The translations under genes were made by a program, and so were the position numbers. From Mauremys mutica (taxonomy: Eukaryota > Chordata > Testudines > Geoemydidae), in assembly GCF_020497125.1 (NCBI RefSeq), contig NC_059073.1, positions 142,795,012 to 142,859,011 on the forward strand: a DNA stretch of 64,000 bases, given 5' to 3'. Within the stretch, counting starts at the first letter, position 1. The number at the start of each line of letters is the position of its first letter. Below the pieces are notes generated by a model. The model saw nothing but the letters and a program-made list of their open reading frames with translations. It searched no databases and was not told the DNA's origin. Of the stretch, positions 41,318 through 51,375 are shown piece after piece.

Positions 41318-41573
41318 GGCCAGGTCTATGCTACAAAAGATTTGTCAGTGTAGCATGTCAATCGGGGTGTGAAAACCCGCCTCGGTCCCTAGCTGACAGC
41401 TATGCCAGCAAAACTTCCAGTGTAGACATAGTTATGGTGACAGTAAAATGCTTCTCTTCGCACAGCCAAGATCTTTCAGGGAAGGGGTGTTGTTATGAAG
41501 ACAGAAAAACCGTCTATCTGCATCAGCTGTATCTGTGTTAGATAACTCTGCATTCGTAGTGTAGACAAGGCAT
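41318..41573. mobile_element. Harbinger-type MITE (about 256 bp)
   Basis: Ends GGCCAGGTCTATGCTAC and GTAGTGTAGACAAGGC. Interior GGGGTGTGAAAACCC and CCAGTGTAGACATAG are shared with the MITE at 13326. Confidence 0.7.
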
Positions 41574-41921
41574 CACTTATTCGTCACCTGCGTGGGAGCA
41601 GAGATGGGGGGGGGGTTTGAGGTGAAGGTGGCTTTAAACCACCTTTGTGCTCTCTGTACTCTGGGACCACGCCCTGCCTGGCTCCTGGTGCAAATTAGAG
41701 CAGTCTTATGGCTACTCTAAGTTATGCTTTGCTTCCCAGCCCCCCTGAGAAACAGACTGACTGTATTGTGGTGCACTCTAGTCTCACCCCTTATGCTGGG
41801 GGCTGGGAGCAGAGCCAGTGGTAGAATCTTGACACCAGTTCTGCACAGGGTCTATTCTCCGGGGGCTATTTCTGACCACCTTCAGGTCCCCGCTGCTGCT
41901 AGAGTCATGAGTCTCAGGGGG
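41574..41921. other. No recognisable feature
   Basis: Includes a G run at 41608-41618; nothing else. Confidence 0.4.
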
Positions 41922-41929
41922 CTGGAGTC

Positions 41930-42192
41930 CAGGGCTGGCTTTAGGCACCGCGGGGCCCGATTCGAAGGAGCTGCCACCAAAGTCCCGCTGCTGTCTTTGG
42001 CGGCAGCTCAATCGCTGCCATGGAGGAAGGTCCCTCTGCTGAAATGCTGCCAAAGACAGTGGCAACGATTGAGCTGCCACCGCCGACAGTGCTGGGAATT
42101 CAGTGGCAGCTCCTTTGGGACGTTGCGGGCTCCCTTAGGGACGCGAGGCCTGATTCCAGGGAATCGGCTGAATCGCCCTAAAGCCGGCCCAG
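41930..42192. mobile_element. hAT fold-back element (263 bp) with perfect 8-bp TSD
   Basis: Ends CAGGGCTGGCTTTAGG and CCTAAAGCCGGCCCAG, flanked by CTGGAGTC at 41922-41929 and 42193-42200. Interior arms (GCAGCTCAATCGCTGCC / GCAACGATTGAGCTGCC, and CTGTCTTTGG / CCAAAGACAG) fold into a hairpin. Confidence 0.93.
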
Positions 42193-42200
42193 CTGGAGTC

Positions 42201-42710
42201 TAATGTTAAACTGTAGCAACCCAATAAAGAGTTAACTGCCCAGCTTTGCACAAAACTCACTGGGGTTTGTACACTTCAGTCACCATCACTACTATTCCCC
42301 ATCTAATTGCAGTGATTTGACTGACTCAGCATTAACAATGTCTTCAAGCCCATGGTGCATTAATGTAGAATTCATCCAAATAGAATCACCCAGGAGATCA
42401 TAAACAATTTCACTGCCCTGCTGCTGTATTCCCTTGGCACTGGTGTAATGACGTGTCAGAGCAGCTTGCTTTTGACACCAATACTGCTCAGGTGGATTAT
42501 CGGAGTGGATTATTGTGGCAGCCGTACCGTGATGTGGCCGTGCCACAAATTTATCACGGCAGCATTGCTCTGAGCATGTAGCTGGCCTTTTCTAAATGAA
42601 CTGTATTATCCTGATTGACTCCAGTTTCAATGGCTATTCCTGTGCTGTCATCTGTTCAGTTTCCTTATTCTCTTGCCCAAGAAGTACAGCTCCTGGGCTC
42701 AATCTTTTCG
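42201..42710. other. No recognisable feature
   Basis: No coding signal. Confidence 0.45.
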
Positions 42711-43010
42711 GTAGAGCTGGACCAAAACTTTTGTAGCTGAAAATGCAGATTCGAGTAGATCAAAATACTTAGTGAATTCGTATCAAATTTGTCTAATTGT
42801 TTTAGACAGGGGAAAAAACCTTCAGAAAAAATTCTAAACATGAACATTTTCAATTCAAGATAACTTTTTTTGTTTAAAAAATGTACTTCAATTTTATTAT
42901 TTTTTTAAAAAAAAATCCCAAAATGATAAAGCTTGAAAACGAAACAAAATGTTTTGTTTTGAGTTGAACAAAATGTTTTGTTCCACTTGCAGTGTTTTCT
43001 AATAACTGGA
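42711..43010. repeat. AT-rich dispersed repeat (GAAATTTT family)
   Basis: Starts GTAGAGCTGGACCAAAAC. Contains AAAATGTTTTGTTTTGAGTTGAACAAAATG and lies directly before the mariner-like MITE. Confidence 0.5.
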
Positions 43011-43029
43011 TATTTTCTTACATCACATA

Positions 43030-43222
43030 CACCTCTACCCCGATATAATGCGACCCGATATAACACAAATTTGGATAGAACATGGTAAAGCAGTGCTCCG
43101 GGGTGGGGGTGGGGGGCTGCATGCTCCAGCGGATCAAAGCAAGTTCAATATAACGTGGTTTCACCTATAACATGGTAAGATTTTTTGGCTCCTGAGGACA
43201 ACGTTCTATTAGGGTAGAGGTG
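43030..43222. mobile_element. Tc1/mariner-like MITE (193 bp)
   Basis: Ends CACCTCTACCCCGATATAA and TTCTATTAGGGTAGAGGTG. TA precedes the left end; the right flank is a TG/TA microsatellite (about 43221-43239), which blurs the second TA. Confidence 0.75.
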
Positions 43223-45102
43223 TGTGTATATATATTTACAAGGGAGGAGAATTCACAGTGCACATAGGAAAGGTGCGACTCATCAGCACACGCTCTGTAG
43301 AACTCACAGCTGCAGGAAGAGCTGGTCAGAGGACAGAGGAAGAGGTGATCAGAGACGACCTGACCAAAACCTGAGAGGTCTGGTTTGTTTTCAGACCAGA
43401 CTCAAACCCGACACTTGTAGTTGGGTTCAGGTCAGGTTGCAAGACTCTAGTGTAGATCAGCCCTTTAACCTTACCTGTACTAGAAATCTGAGCCTATGCG
43501 CTGATCTCATTAAACAACCTGTAATGTTTAAACAAAACTGATTTTTAAATCAATGTATTGATGCCGGTGAAGTTTTCTACTATAGACAAGGCCCTAAAAA
43601 ATGCAAAAGGGTGGAAATATGTAAACACTCGGCACTTGTATGGCTCCTTCCCATGAGAGTTCTCCAAGCACTTTACAAGCATTTTTTAATTAAGCTGCAG
43701 AACACTAGTATCCTCTAGTGAGTAATTCTGTCTCGCCAGCCTCATTTAACACATCTCATGCACTTGATTTGTACTTTAAAACTTTTCTTTACACTGGTAG
43801 CTATGTCGGCTGTCTGCTGATGACTGATCTGTGCTGAAGGCCCCGCAGAATGATTCTGCACATTTGGTTTTCATATATGCAGAGATTCAGATTCTTAAAC
43901 TTTCAAGGCTGCTGAATCTCCTTTGTGACTTTCCCCCATTTCTAATAAAAATCTGTCTTCTCTGATTTGTGTTTAGTATTTCAAACATCCTCCTTTATGG
44001 ATCTTTGGGTTACTTCTGCTAAAGAAAACACATTAGTGCTGATTATAATAACTCAGTTCTCTTTTCTGGGTTATAAGCTGTCTGGTGCGGCTGAAAGATA
44101 TGAAAGAGAATCATATTTTATTGTGTTTTAAGTACCAGGGAGAAAATTCATGCATAGTTGACTGCAGTGGCGTTACTCTGGGTTTAGACCAGAGTAAATG
44201 AGAGGAAGCAATGTTGTCCTTTGGAGTGCATGAATTCCCTCAGTGTGCTGTCCCAGCTCCGTGCAGGTAGCTGGCTCAGCACACCTTGGTAGTATCACCC
44301 AGAAAGACCACAGACAAGGTTCAGTGGCGAAGGCGCTCGGCCAGGGTTATTGTCAATGAAGCATGGTCCTAGTGCCCTAAACGTGCTGCACACTAACATG
44401 TGTATGTCTGTGACATTGGACTCCGCTCAGTCAGCAGTGGGACATTCCCCTGCCCCCTAGGCTGGACAAAGGGTTAAGGCGAGATATAAAATAGGACAAA
44501 CAACTTCTGTACCACCTTATGTGTTTCATGACATCTGCTTGTTACCTCCCCTTGTACCTTGCTCCAAATGTCTCAGGCAAAATGTCCCAATTCATCACTT
44601 CTGTAAACCCCTCTTATCTGGTGGTAGGTCAGGATATACCTGGGCTAATCTTTTTGAGTGTATTCACACACATAGGCAGTGTCTGTTGCTTCTTAGGAGT
44701 GCCTGTGTTTTAGCAACACTAGCAGGACCTTTGCCAAGGTCATGCATCGGACAGTGAACTTGTGAGCATCTGCTTTAATATGCGGCCTGACTTTGGTTCA
44801 CAGCCTCTGGTTCAGGCTTCAGGCCTTGTACCAGGCTCCAGGCTCCTGCTCTACTACACCCTGGGTTACTTGTGAATAGCCCTGTGATATGTATTAGAGG
44901 CATTTCATCCCCTGTCTCTCTCTCTCCCCATAAACCGAGAATGGTTCTTGCAGCCCTGCACTCCCAGTTATGCTTTCCAGTCACACACTCGCATGCAGAG
45001 AGAAAGCAATGCACACATTAAGTAGAACAGGCACAACGTCCCATGCAGTGGTTACTGTTAAAAATAGCCACATCTACTGGTTGAAAGTAATTAGAGATAG
45101 AT
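43223..45102. other. No gene; minor MITE and repeat fragments
   Basis: A MITE terminus, TTTCTACTATAGACAAGGCCC, lies at about 43574-43593. About 44230-45010 has an LTR-like look (for example GGTTATTGTCAATGAAGC and CATAAACCGAG) but I could not fix TG/CA ends. No coding signal. Confidence 0.35.
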
Positions 45103-45178
45103 GTCTGTTAGTCTATAAGGTGCCACAGGACTCTCTGCTGCTTTTACAGATCCAGACTAACACGGCTACCCCTCTGGT
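45103..45178 (+). repeat. Dispersed reptile repeat (GACTAACACGGCTACC family)
   Basis: GTCTGTTAGTCTATAAGGTGCCACAGGACTC...CAGATCCAGACTAACACGGCTACC, near-identical in layout to 9945-10010. Confidence 0.75.
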
Positions 45179-45224
45179 ACTAGAGATACTTTGGTATTAC
45201 AACATGTAATCCATCTCACATTTA

Positions 45225-45898
45225 CACCATTGCAAATTTGCAGATGACATCAAGCTGGGAGGGGTTGCAAGGACTTGGAGGACAGGATAAGAATTCAAAA
45301 CGGCTGTGATGAATTGGAGAGTTGACATGAAATCAACAAATGAAATTCAATAAAGGCAAGTGCAAAGTACTACACTTAGGAAGGAAAAATCAAACGCGCA
45401 GCTACAAAATGCAGAATAACTGGCTAGGTGGCAGTACTGCTGAAAAGGATCCAGGGTAGATAATGGATCACAAATTAAATCTAAGTCAGCAATGTGATGC
45501 AGTTGTGCAAAAGGCTAATATCCTGGGGTGTATTAACAGGAGTACTGTAAGTAAGACACAGGAGGTAGCCGTCCCACTCTACTTAGCACTGGTGAGGCCT
45601 CAGCTGGACTCTCTCCACTTTGTCCACCTTTCCTAAAGTGTGGAGCCCAAAATTGGATGCAGTACTATAGCTGAGGTGTCATCCGCAAATTTGCACTGAT
45701 GTAAATGGGAGAATGATCACACACTGTAATAACAAGGGAGGTTGTGGAATTCCCATCTGTGGAGGTTTTTAAGAACAGGTTGGACCAACACCCATCAGGG
45801 ATGGTCTCTGTTTACCTGGCCCTGCCTCAGCACAGGAGGCTGGACTTGATGACTTGTTGAGGTCCCTTACAGCCCTACATTATGTGATTTTATGAAAT
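45225..45898 (+). mobile_element. CR1 LINE 3' part with an inverted internal segment
   Basis: Forward CR1 ORF2/3' sequence runs from ATTTGCAGATGACATCAAGCTGGGAGGGG to about 45598. About 45602-45690 (GACTCTCTCCACTTTGTCCACC...ATAGCTGAGGTG) reads as CR1 in the opposite direction. From about 45735 the forward 3' end resumes (GGAGGTTGTGGAATTCCC...GGCTGGACTTGATGACTTGTTGAGG). ORF2 is broken. Confidence 0.8.
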
Positions 45899-47399
45899 TA
45901 GGAGCACTGCCAATGAAGCCAATGTGTGCATGCAGTACCTAGCTGCCTCAGTTGAGCAGCATTAAATGCATTCCCCTTAAGCAAATGGAAAACAAGGCAA
46001 TATTTATTTCAGCAATGGATAGGACAGATTCAGTTCATTCAACCATGAGAGAGTTAGTGGAGCAGAGCAGCGACAAACCATCTCTGAAAGGCTGAACATC
46101 ACAGATGTAGAGAACTGTCACGGGAAACCAAACTTTCAGTACAAAGCCAGGTTTAAAACTTAGGTCAGCGCCTGTCAGGCTGGAAGAGAAAATTGGAACT
46201 GTGTGTAGGACAGATCACTGTGACAGCTTATTATCAAAGGAGATGGGTGGCAAAGGTTTTAGTCATCTGCAGATTACAGCTTAGAAATGTGATAAAATAT
46301 GTATTTATTTATTTATTTATTGCCTCTAGGAGACTGGATCTTTAACTCATCCAATGGAATGGAGACAGAAAGCATTTGCCAAGTGAGTTCTTTAGCACTT
46401 TTCTCTTACTAAGAAATCATTGGCAAGACAGGACAAGAGAAGCTTGTTCAAAATTTACAATCTGTGGGCCTTGCTATATTCCCACTTACCCAGGGCTAAT
46501 TCCAGTGGAGTCACTGCACCAGGGCAGCTAGGTCAGACTCTGGCCCCGTATTTGCAATTTAATATTTGCATATCAGATTTTTAAAGGTCAACATGAAACA
46601 CAAAATTATATGTGATGACAGTGCCTTGGCACCTGCTGAGAACAGGTCACATATTGCACTAGGCCCTGAACAGAGAAAGAGATGCCCCAAAGAACTTATA
46701 GACAATCAGTGCCATGTGGATGCAGGGACCTTGATTGATGACTCCAGACAGGGCAGATGTTCCCATTGCAGACCTGGGGTACAATGCGGGGAGGCATTGT
46801 CTGTCACTCATTTAGAATGATCTTGTCAGCCTCTGTGACAACTTGAGGCCTGGAGTCGCTGATGTCACATTGCTTTGATGGCACCATGTCAAGATTTGAA
46901 GGAAAGCTCTGGGAATGTTTGCCTTCATGTTACACAGCTCAAGCTGACACCCGTTCTTGAAAGGACAGCTTGTTTCTCTTTTTGAAGACAAATTGAGTCA
47001 TGTGGGAAGGTATTTTCCTTCATTCTGTAATAGTAGGGCACAGTAATCAGTAGTAGGAAGTAGTTGTGGTTTTCGTCATGGGATGATGCATTTCCTGGTG
47101 CCCATTAGTAGCTCAGTGACACACTTTGCACACCTATAATGGCTTTCATCCAAAGTCCTTGAATGAGTGACAAAATGGGGGCAAGCTCCATCGCCTGTCT
47201 TATCCAGGACTGGGTGATCACAGTGTACCCTTCTGGCCCTGGAAACTAGAGACCATCCCCATTTGACAGAGAGAGAGACAGGTGCACATTATCAGAAGTG
47301 GCTATCGATTCTGATGCCTGGTTTTTTGGGTGTCCACCTTAAAGTTGCGCAGGAAAATGGAGCACTGATAAGCAGCTGGTTTTCTTTTCTTAAAAGTTT
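45899..47399. other. No gene; (ATTT)n at 46302-46321
   Basis: A short ATTT microsatellite, a weak L3-like fragment near 46670-46720 and a LINE 3' fragment near 47210-47250. Otherwise nothing recognised. Confidence 0.45.
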
Positions 47400-47512
47400 G
47401 TCTATAAGCAACTTCCCCAAGGTCCCTTAATGAGTTAGTGGCAGAATTGGTATTAGAACCCTAGTTTTCTCTCTTTCACATCTTACCACTAGACAACGCT
47501 GCTATCCCAATG
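47400..47512 (-). repeat. MIR SINE fragment (reverse)
   Basis: CAAGGTCCCTTAATGAGTTAGTGGCAGAATTGG...CCCTAGTTTTCTC...CTTACCACTAGACAACGC is a reversed MIR core and head. Confidence 0.72.
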
Positions 47513-48374
47513 GCAGAAGTAGGGATCTGGGCACATGCAACTTGTTAACATTTCTTCAATGAATTACAGAACTGGGGCTAGCAACCACCTATGATCACAG
47601 ATCACTATGTATCCTATGCTGTCCTTATGAGCTCCACTCCCCTGTATTGGGTTACATTATTTTGAGTGCTAAAGTTACTGGAATATGTACAAGGAAAAGT
47701 GCCTAGCGACTTGGGGTGCCCTCAGTTTTCACGTCCCCACCTTGAGGGACCTAATTTTCAGAGAGGTAGGTGCTCAGCACTTTCTGAAAAACAAGCCCTT
47801 CTACAGTGTCTTGTATGGGACACCTGAAATCCCAAGTCTCTTCTGAAAACTTTTTGTAATGGTTTATTATTCTTGGGACTGTACCCAGACAAAAGGATGT
47901 AACAGCTGGCTATTCTCATGCTGTTTGGCTTGGGTCAGCACTGGGATCAGATGATTGAAATGCCTGTAAAAATTCTCTTGTATTTTTCATTTCAATTTAT
48001 ATAATATACATAAAATTCCTGGCTTGTGGAAATAAAAATTGTGATTAAATAAATCACAGGGAAGACTGGGTAGCTCCATGAATTGGCAATGGAAGGTAGA
48101 AATTTTCATTCCTAAGTTCTGATCTCAATCTAGTACAGGGCCCCAGTCTGCAGTGACTGGAATTTACCATTATCGGGTAGCTGTTTAGTGACCTGTGGTC
48201 TCAATCCAATTTGCAATGGAGAGAGGTCCAAGCGGTTAAAATGACCACAACCAAACCTGGCAATAATTCTTGGCAGAGAAGCCAAAGAAACAGATTTAGC
48301 TTCTCACCACCAGAAGTGAACTTAATAGTGCAGCGGCATGGGGGTATCAGACTGTTAATTATTAATATTTTCAT
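47513..48374. other. No recognisable feature
   Basis: Includes a weak relative of the GGTGCC fold-back family at about 47705-47790. No coding signal. Confidence 0.4.
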
Positions 48375-48475
48375 TACACTAGCATCACTGTGCTAGATGC
48401 TGTACATACACACAGTAAGAAGCAGTCCCTGCCCCTAAAGAGCCTACAATCTACATAGACAAAAAGTGGGAGAAC
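48375..48475 (+). repeat. Old L3/CR1-like repeat fragment
   Basis: GTGCTAGATGCTGTACATACACACAGTAAGAAGCAGTCCCTGCCCCTAAAGAGCCTACAATC matches the 33985 family. Confidence 0.65.
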
Positions 48476-48477
48476 GG

Positions 48478-48572
48478 AAGTGTGATCATCTGCATTTTAC
48501 AGATGGGGAAACTGAGGCACACGGTAGCTTAAGTGCATTACCCAAGGTCATATAGGAAGTCTGTGGCAGAGC
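48478..48572 (-). repeat. MIR SINE fragment (reverse)
   Basis: TTTTACAGATGGGGAAACTGAGGCAC...CAAGGTCATATAGGAAGTCTGTGGCAGAGCC is the reversed MIR core. The CR1 that follows begins where the MIR head should be. Confidence 0.82.
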
Positions 48573-49500
48573 CAGGAACATAAGAATGGCCATAGTGGAT
48601 CAGACCAATGGTCTATCTAGCCCAGTATCCTGGCTTTCAACAGTGGCCAGTGCCAGATGCTTCAGAGGGAATGAACAGAACAGTGCAAGTGATTCATCCC
48701 CTGTTGTCCAGTCCCAGCTTCTGAGAATCACATGTTTAGGGATGCTCGGAGCATGGGGTTGCATCCCTGACCATCTTGGATAATAGCTATTGATAGACCT
48801 AACCTTCATAAACTGATCTAATTCTTTTTAAAAACCATTTATACTTTTAACCTTCACAACATCCCCTGGCAACGAGTTTCACAGCTTGACTGTGCATTGT
48901 GTGACCTCTGGTTTGTGTGTTATGTGGAGGGGTAAATAACACTTCCCTATGCATTTTCTCCACACCAATTTTATAGATCTCTATCATATCCACTCTTAGT
49001 CCTCTCTTTTCCAAGATGAACAATACCAGTCTTTTAATCTCTCCACCTATGGAAGCTGTTCCATTCCCCTAATCATTTTTGTTTTTCCAATTCTAATGTA
49101 TCTTTTTGGAGATGGGGCGACCAGAACCACATGCGGTATTCAAGGTGTGGGCGTACCGTAAGTTTGTATAGTGACATTATGATATTTTTTTTTTGTATTC
49201 TCTCTCTTTCCTAATGGTTCATAACATTCTGTTTGCTTTTTTTGACTGCTGCTGCACATTGAGCAGATGTTTCCAGAGAACTATCCAAGATCTTTTTCTT
49301 GAGCGGTAACAGCTAATTTAAACCACATCATTTTGTCCGTATAGTTGAGATTGTTTTCCATTGTGCATGACTTTGCACATATCACCATGGAACTAAATAA
49401 GCAATTAAACCCATAGTTCCTAGTATAGTGCCTTAACAACAAGATCATCCTTCCAGTGAGCTCCTGGGTATTTCTCAGCAACCCTCTCTTTCCCATAGCT
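48573..49500 (-). mobile_element. CR1 LINE 3' part (reverse, about 0.93 kb)
   Basis: The 3' tip is AACATAAGAATGGCC at the left and the 3' UTR extends right through GGTCTATCTAGCCCAGTATCC, CCAGTGCCAGATGCTTCAGAGGG and GATCTCTATCATATCCAC to the ORF2-proximal part near 49500. Same subfamily as the copy in the MITE at 13397-13649. Confidence 0.88.
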
Positions 49501-50184
49501 TATGTATTTGACATAAGGCTGATGGTTTTCCTGAAACACAAGCAGTGGGAATCATTGCAAACACTGCAGTATGGGATAGCCTATATTTCTACCACAGCAG
49601 AAGTATAATGCTTCTTTTTTTAATGGCAACCAATGCACTTATGAGAAAAAGAAACGTCTGTAAACCATTTTTAAAGCCTTTAATGAAGTGGCAACTGTAT
49701 AGTACTAGAACAAGCACATTTAGAAGCTGTACAGGAACTTTTTCTTTTTCTTTTGGAGAGCCGCGTTCCTTACATTTAAATTTAAATGAGACTGCAGCAA
49801 GGTTGCCGAGAGTGGATCTGAACTCTGCAGGCTAAAAAGCAAGCTTAATCTTCAGCCATGGGGAACTAGGTTGCCAACGAAGCAGAGAGTGACTTCTTTC
49901 TGTTTTTCTGGAGGTTACAGATTAAACACACCTCCAACTTGTGTGACAATTCTTGCCCTGTTTTAACCTTACGACTCACACTGAAGTCAATAGAACTATG
50001 CTGATTGACACCAGCTAAGGATCTAAACCATGTGCGGCAGTACAGATTCCCTATGCAATCGTACCAGCGACAGTCACATTAGGATGTGCCAGAGACATCT
50101 GACAGTATCGGATCAGAATAGGTGGAAGTGGAAAAATTCTGTTAGATTTACTGAGTGCAATCCACGGTCAAGAAAAGCTGTAGG
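49501..50184. other. No recognisable feature
   Basis: No coding signal. Confidence 0.45.
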
Positions 50185-50335
50185 GCCAGATAGACCAAGG
50201 TATTTAGGCATCTAAAGATACAGAGAGATGCTTAGTGGGATACCTAAAGATGCAGAGAGATACCTAGGGGGATTTCACAAGTGCCAAAACAGGTTAAGTG
50301 CCTAGCCCTCATTGACTAGGGGGATATTTCTACTG
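50185..50335. repeat. Partial copy of the fold-back repeat seen at 60468
   Basis: GGTATTTAGGCATCTAAAGATACAGAGAGATGC, then a second AAAGATGCAGAGAGATACCTAGGGGGATTT, then GGTTAAGTGCCTAGC. The AAAGAT(A/G)CAGAGAGAT block is tandemly doubled here. Confidence 0.6.
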
Positions 50336-50799
50336 GCCGCTTTTATGACAATTAGAGGTTGCTCCAAATACCCCCAGACTTTGGAGAAAAGTCCACATTA
50401 AAATAAAACAGAGCCTTTGGAGATACAGCCCCTGCCTCTCTTTGCTACCGTCGTACCACTGAAGAGGTTAGACTTACACTGTTGTGAGATTAATGTGAGA
50501 GAACCATCGGAACTGAGCTCGTCTAAAATTAATAACTTTGTACATTGAGCTGCTAATCACTGGCCTTACAAACAGGGAGTGGGCCTAGTCAGTCCTGTAG
50601 TGGCGAGCATCATCCAGCATTCCCAGGACACACTGTCACGAATTAAGCAAGCTCTGTGCATTTTGGATCTGTAATTAGAAGTATTTTGATACAATCCTTT
50701 AATGGGGAGGCTTTGTTCAGTGAAAATTGTTTGGCTGCTTAACTGGCTTAATGCGATTATTGCATTAAGTCCAGCATAGTTGCAGGCCACATTCGCTTT
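50336..50799. other. No recognisable feature
   Basis: Left flank of the transposon that follows. Confidence 0.45.
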
Positions 50800-51157
50800 C
50801 TGTTGTAACTCAAAAACTGTGTGTGTGAGTCAAAGGAGCATAGCATAAAATGTGTCTAAATGGATCACTGCTCTACAGCCAAAATGCTTCTGAAATAAAT
50901 GTAATCAAACTTTACTAATTCTGGGTCACTAAGAACGAAAATGATGCTTAAAATTGTTGATTGGCTCTAGTTTTCAAGTTATGCTATTGGGTCAGTATAT
51001 ACAACCCTTGACTTGGGAATGGCGGAGGATAAGTGAGTTATAAAGGAAAGGGATCTCAATTTAAACCAGAAATGACTAAAATACATCTTTGACTGGATCT
51101 ATGAATAAATCTATGACTGGATTTGGACAGTACTTGCTTTTTAGGCAAAACAATGAA

Positions 51158-51238
51158 TGATGCAATCTGAAGCTGGTATCGCGTCATACATGATATGAAT
51201 TGCATCATGTTATTCCTTGAAGTCATGGATGATGCAAT
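51158..51238. promoter_or_regulatory. Three perfect TGATGCAAT motifs in the transposon 5' region
   Basis: TGATGCAAT at 51158-51166 (+), 51199-51207 (-, ATTGCATCA) and 51230-51238 (+), 138-218 bp upstream of the gene's ATG. This 9-mer is the consensus of the C/EBP-ATF response element bound by ATF4-containing dimers. The motifs could be real promoter elements or transposase-binding repeats. Confidence 0.6.
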
Positions 51239-51375
51239 CATAACGAAGCTTACATCACTCTGATGAACAAATTGCCCTATATCAGCTCTAGAAATCATAC
51301 AGTGTTGTGCTCTCTTATTTGTCAGTGTTTGATTTTGCAAAGGGACACATTTCTGTTTAGCCAAAGTGAGCAGAG

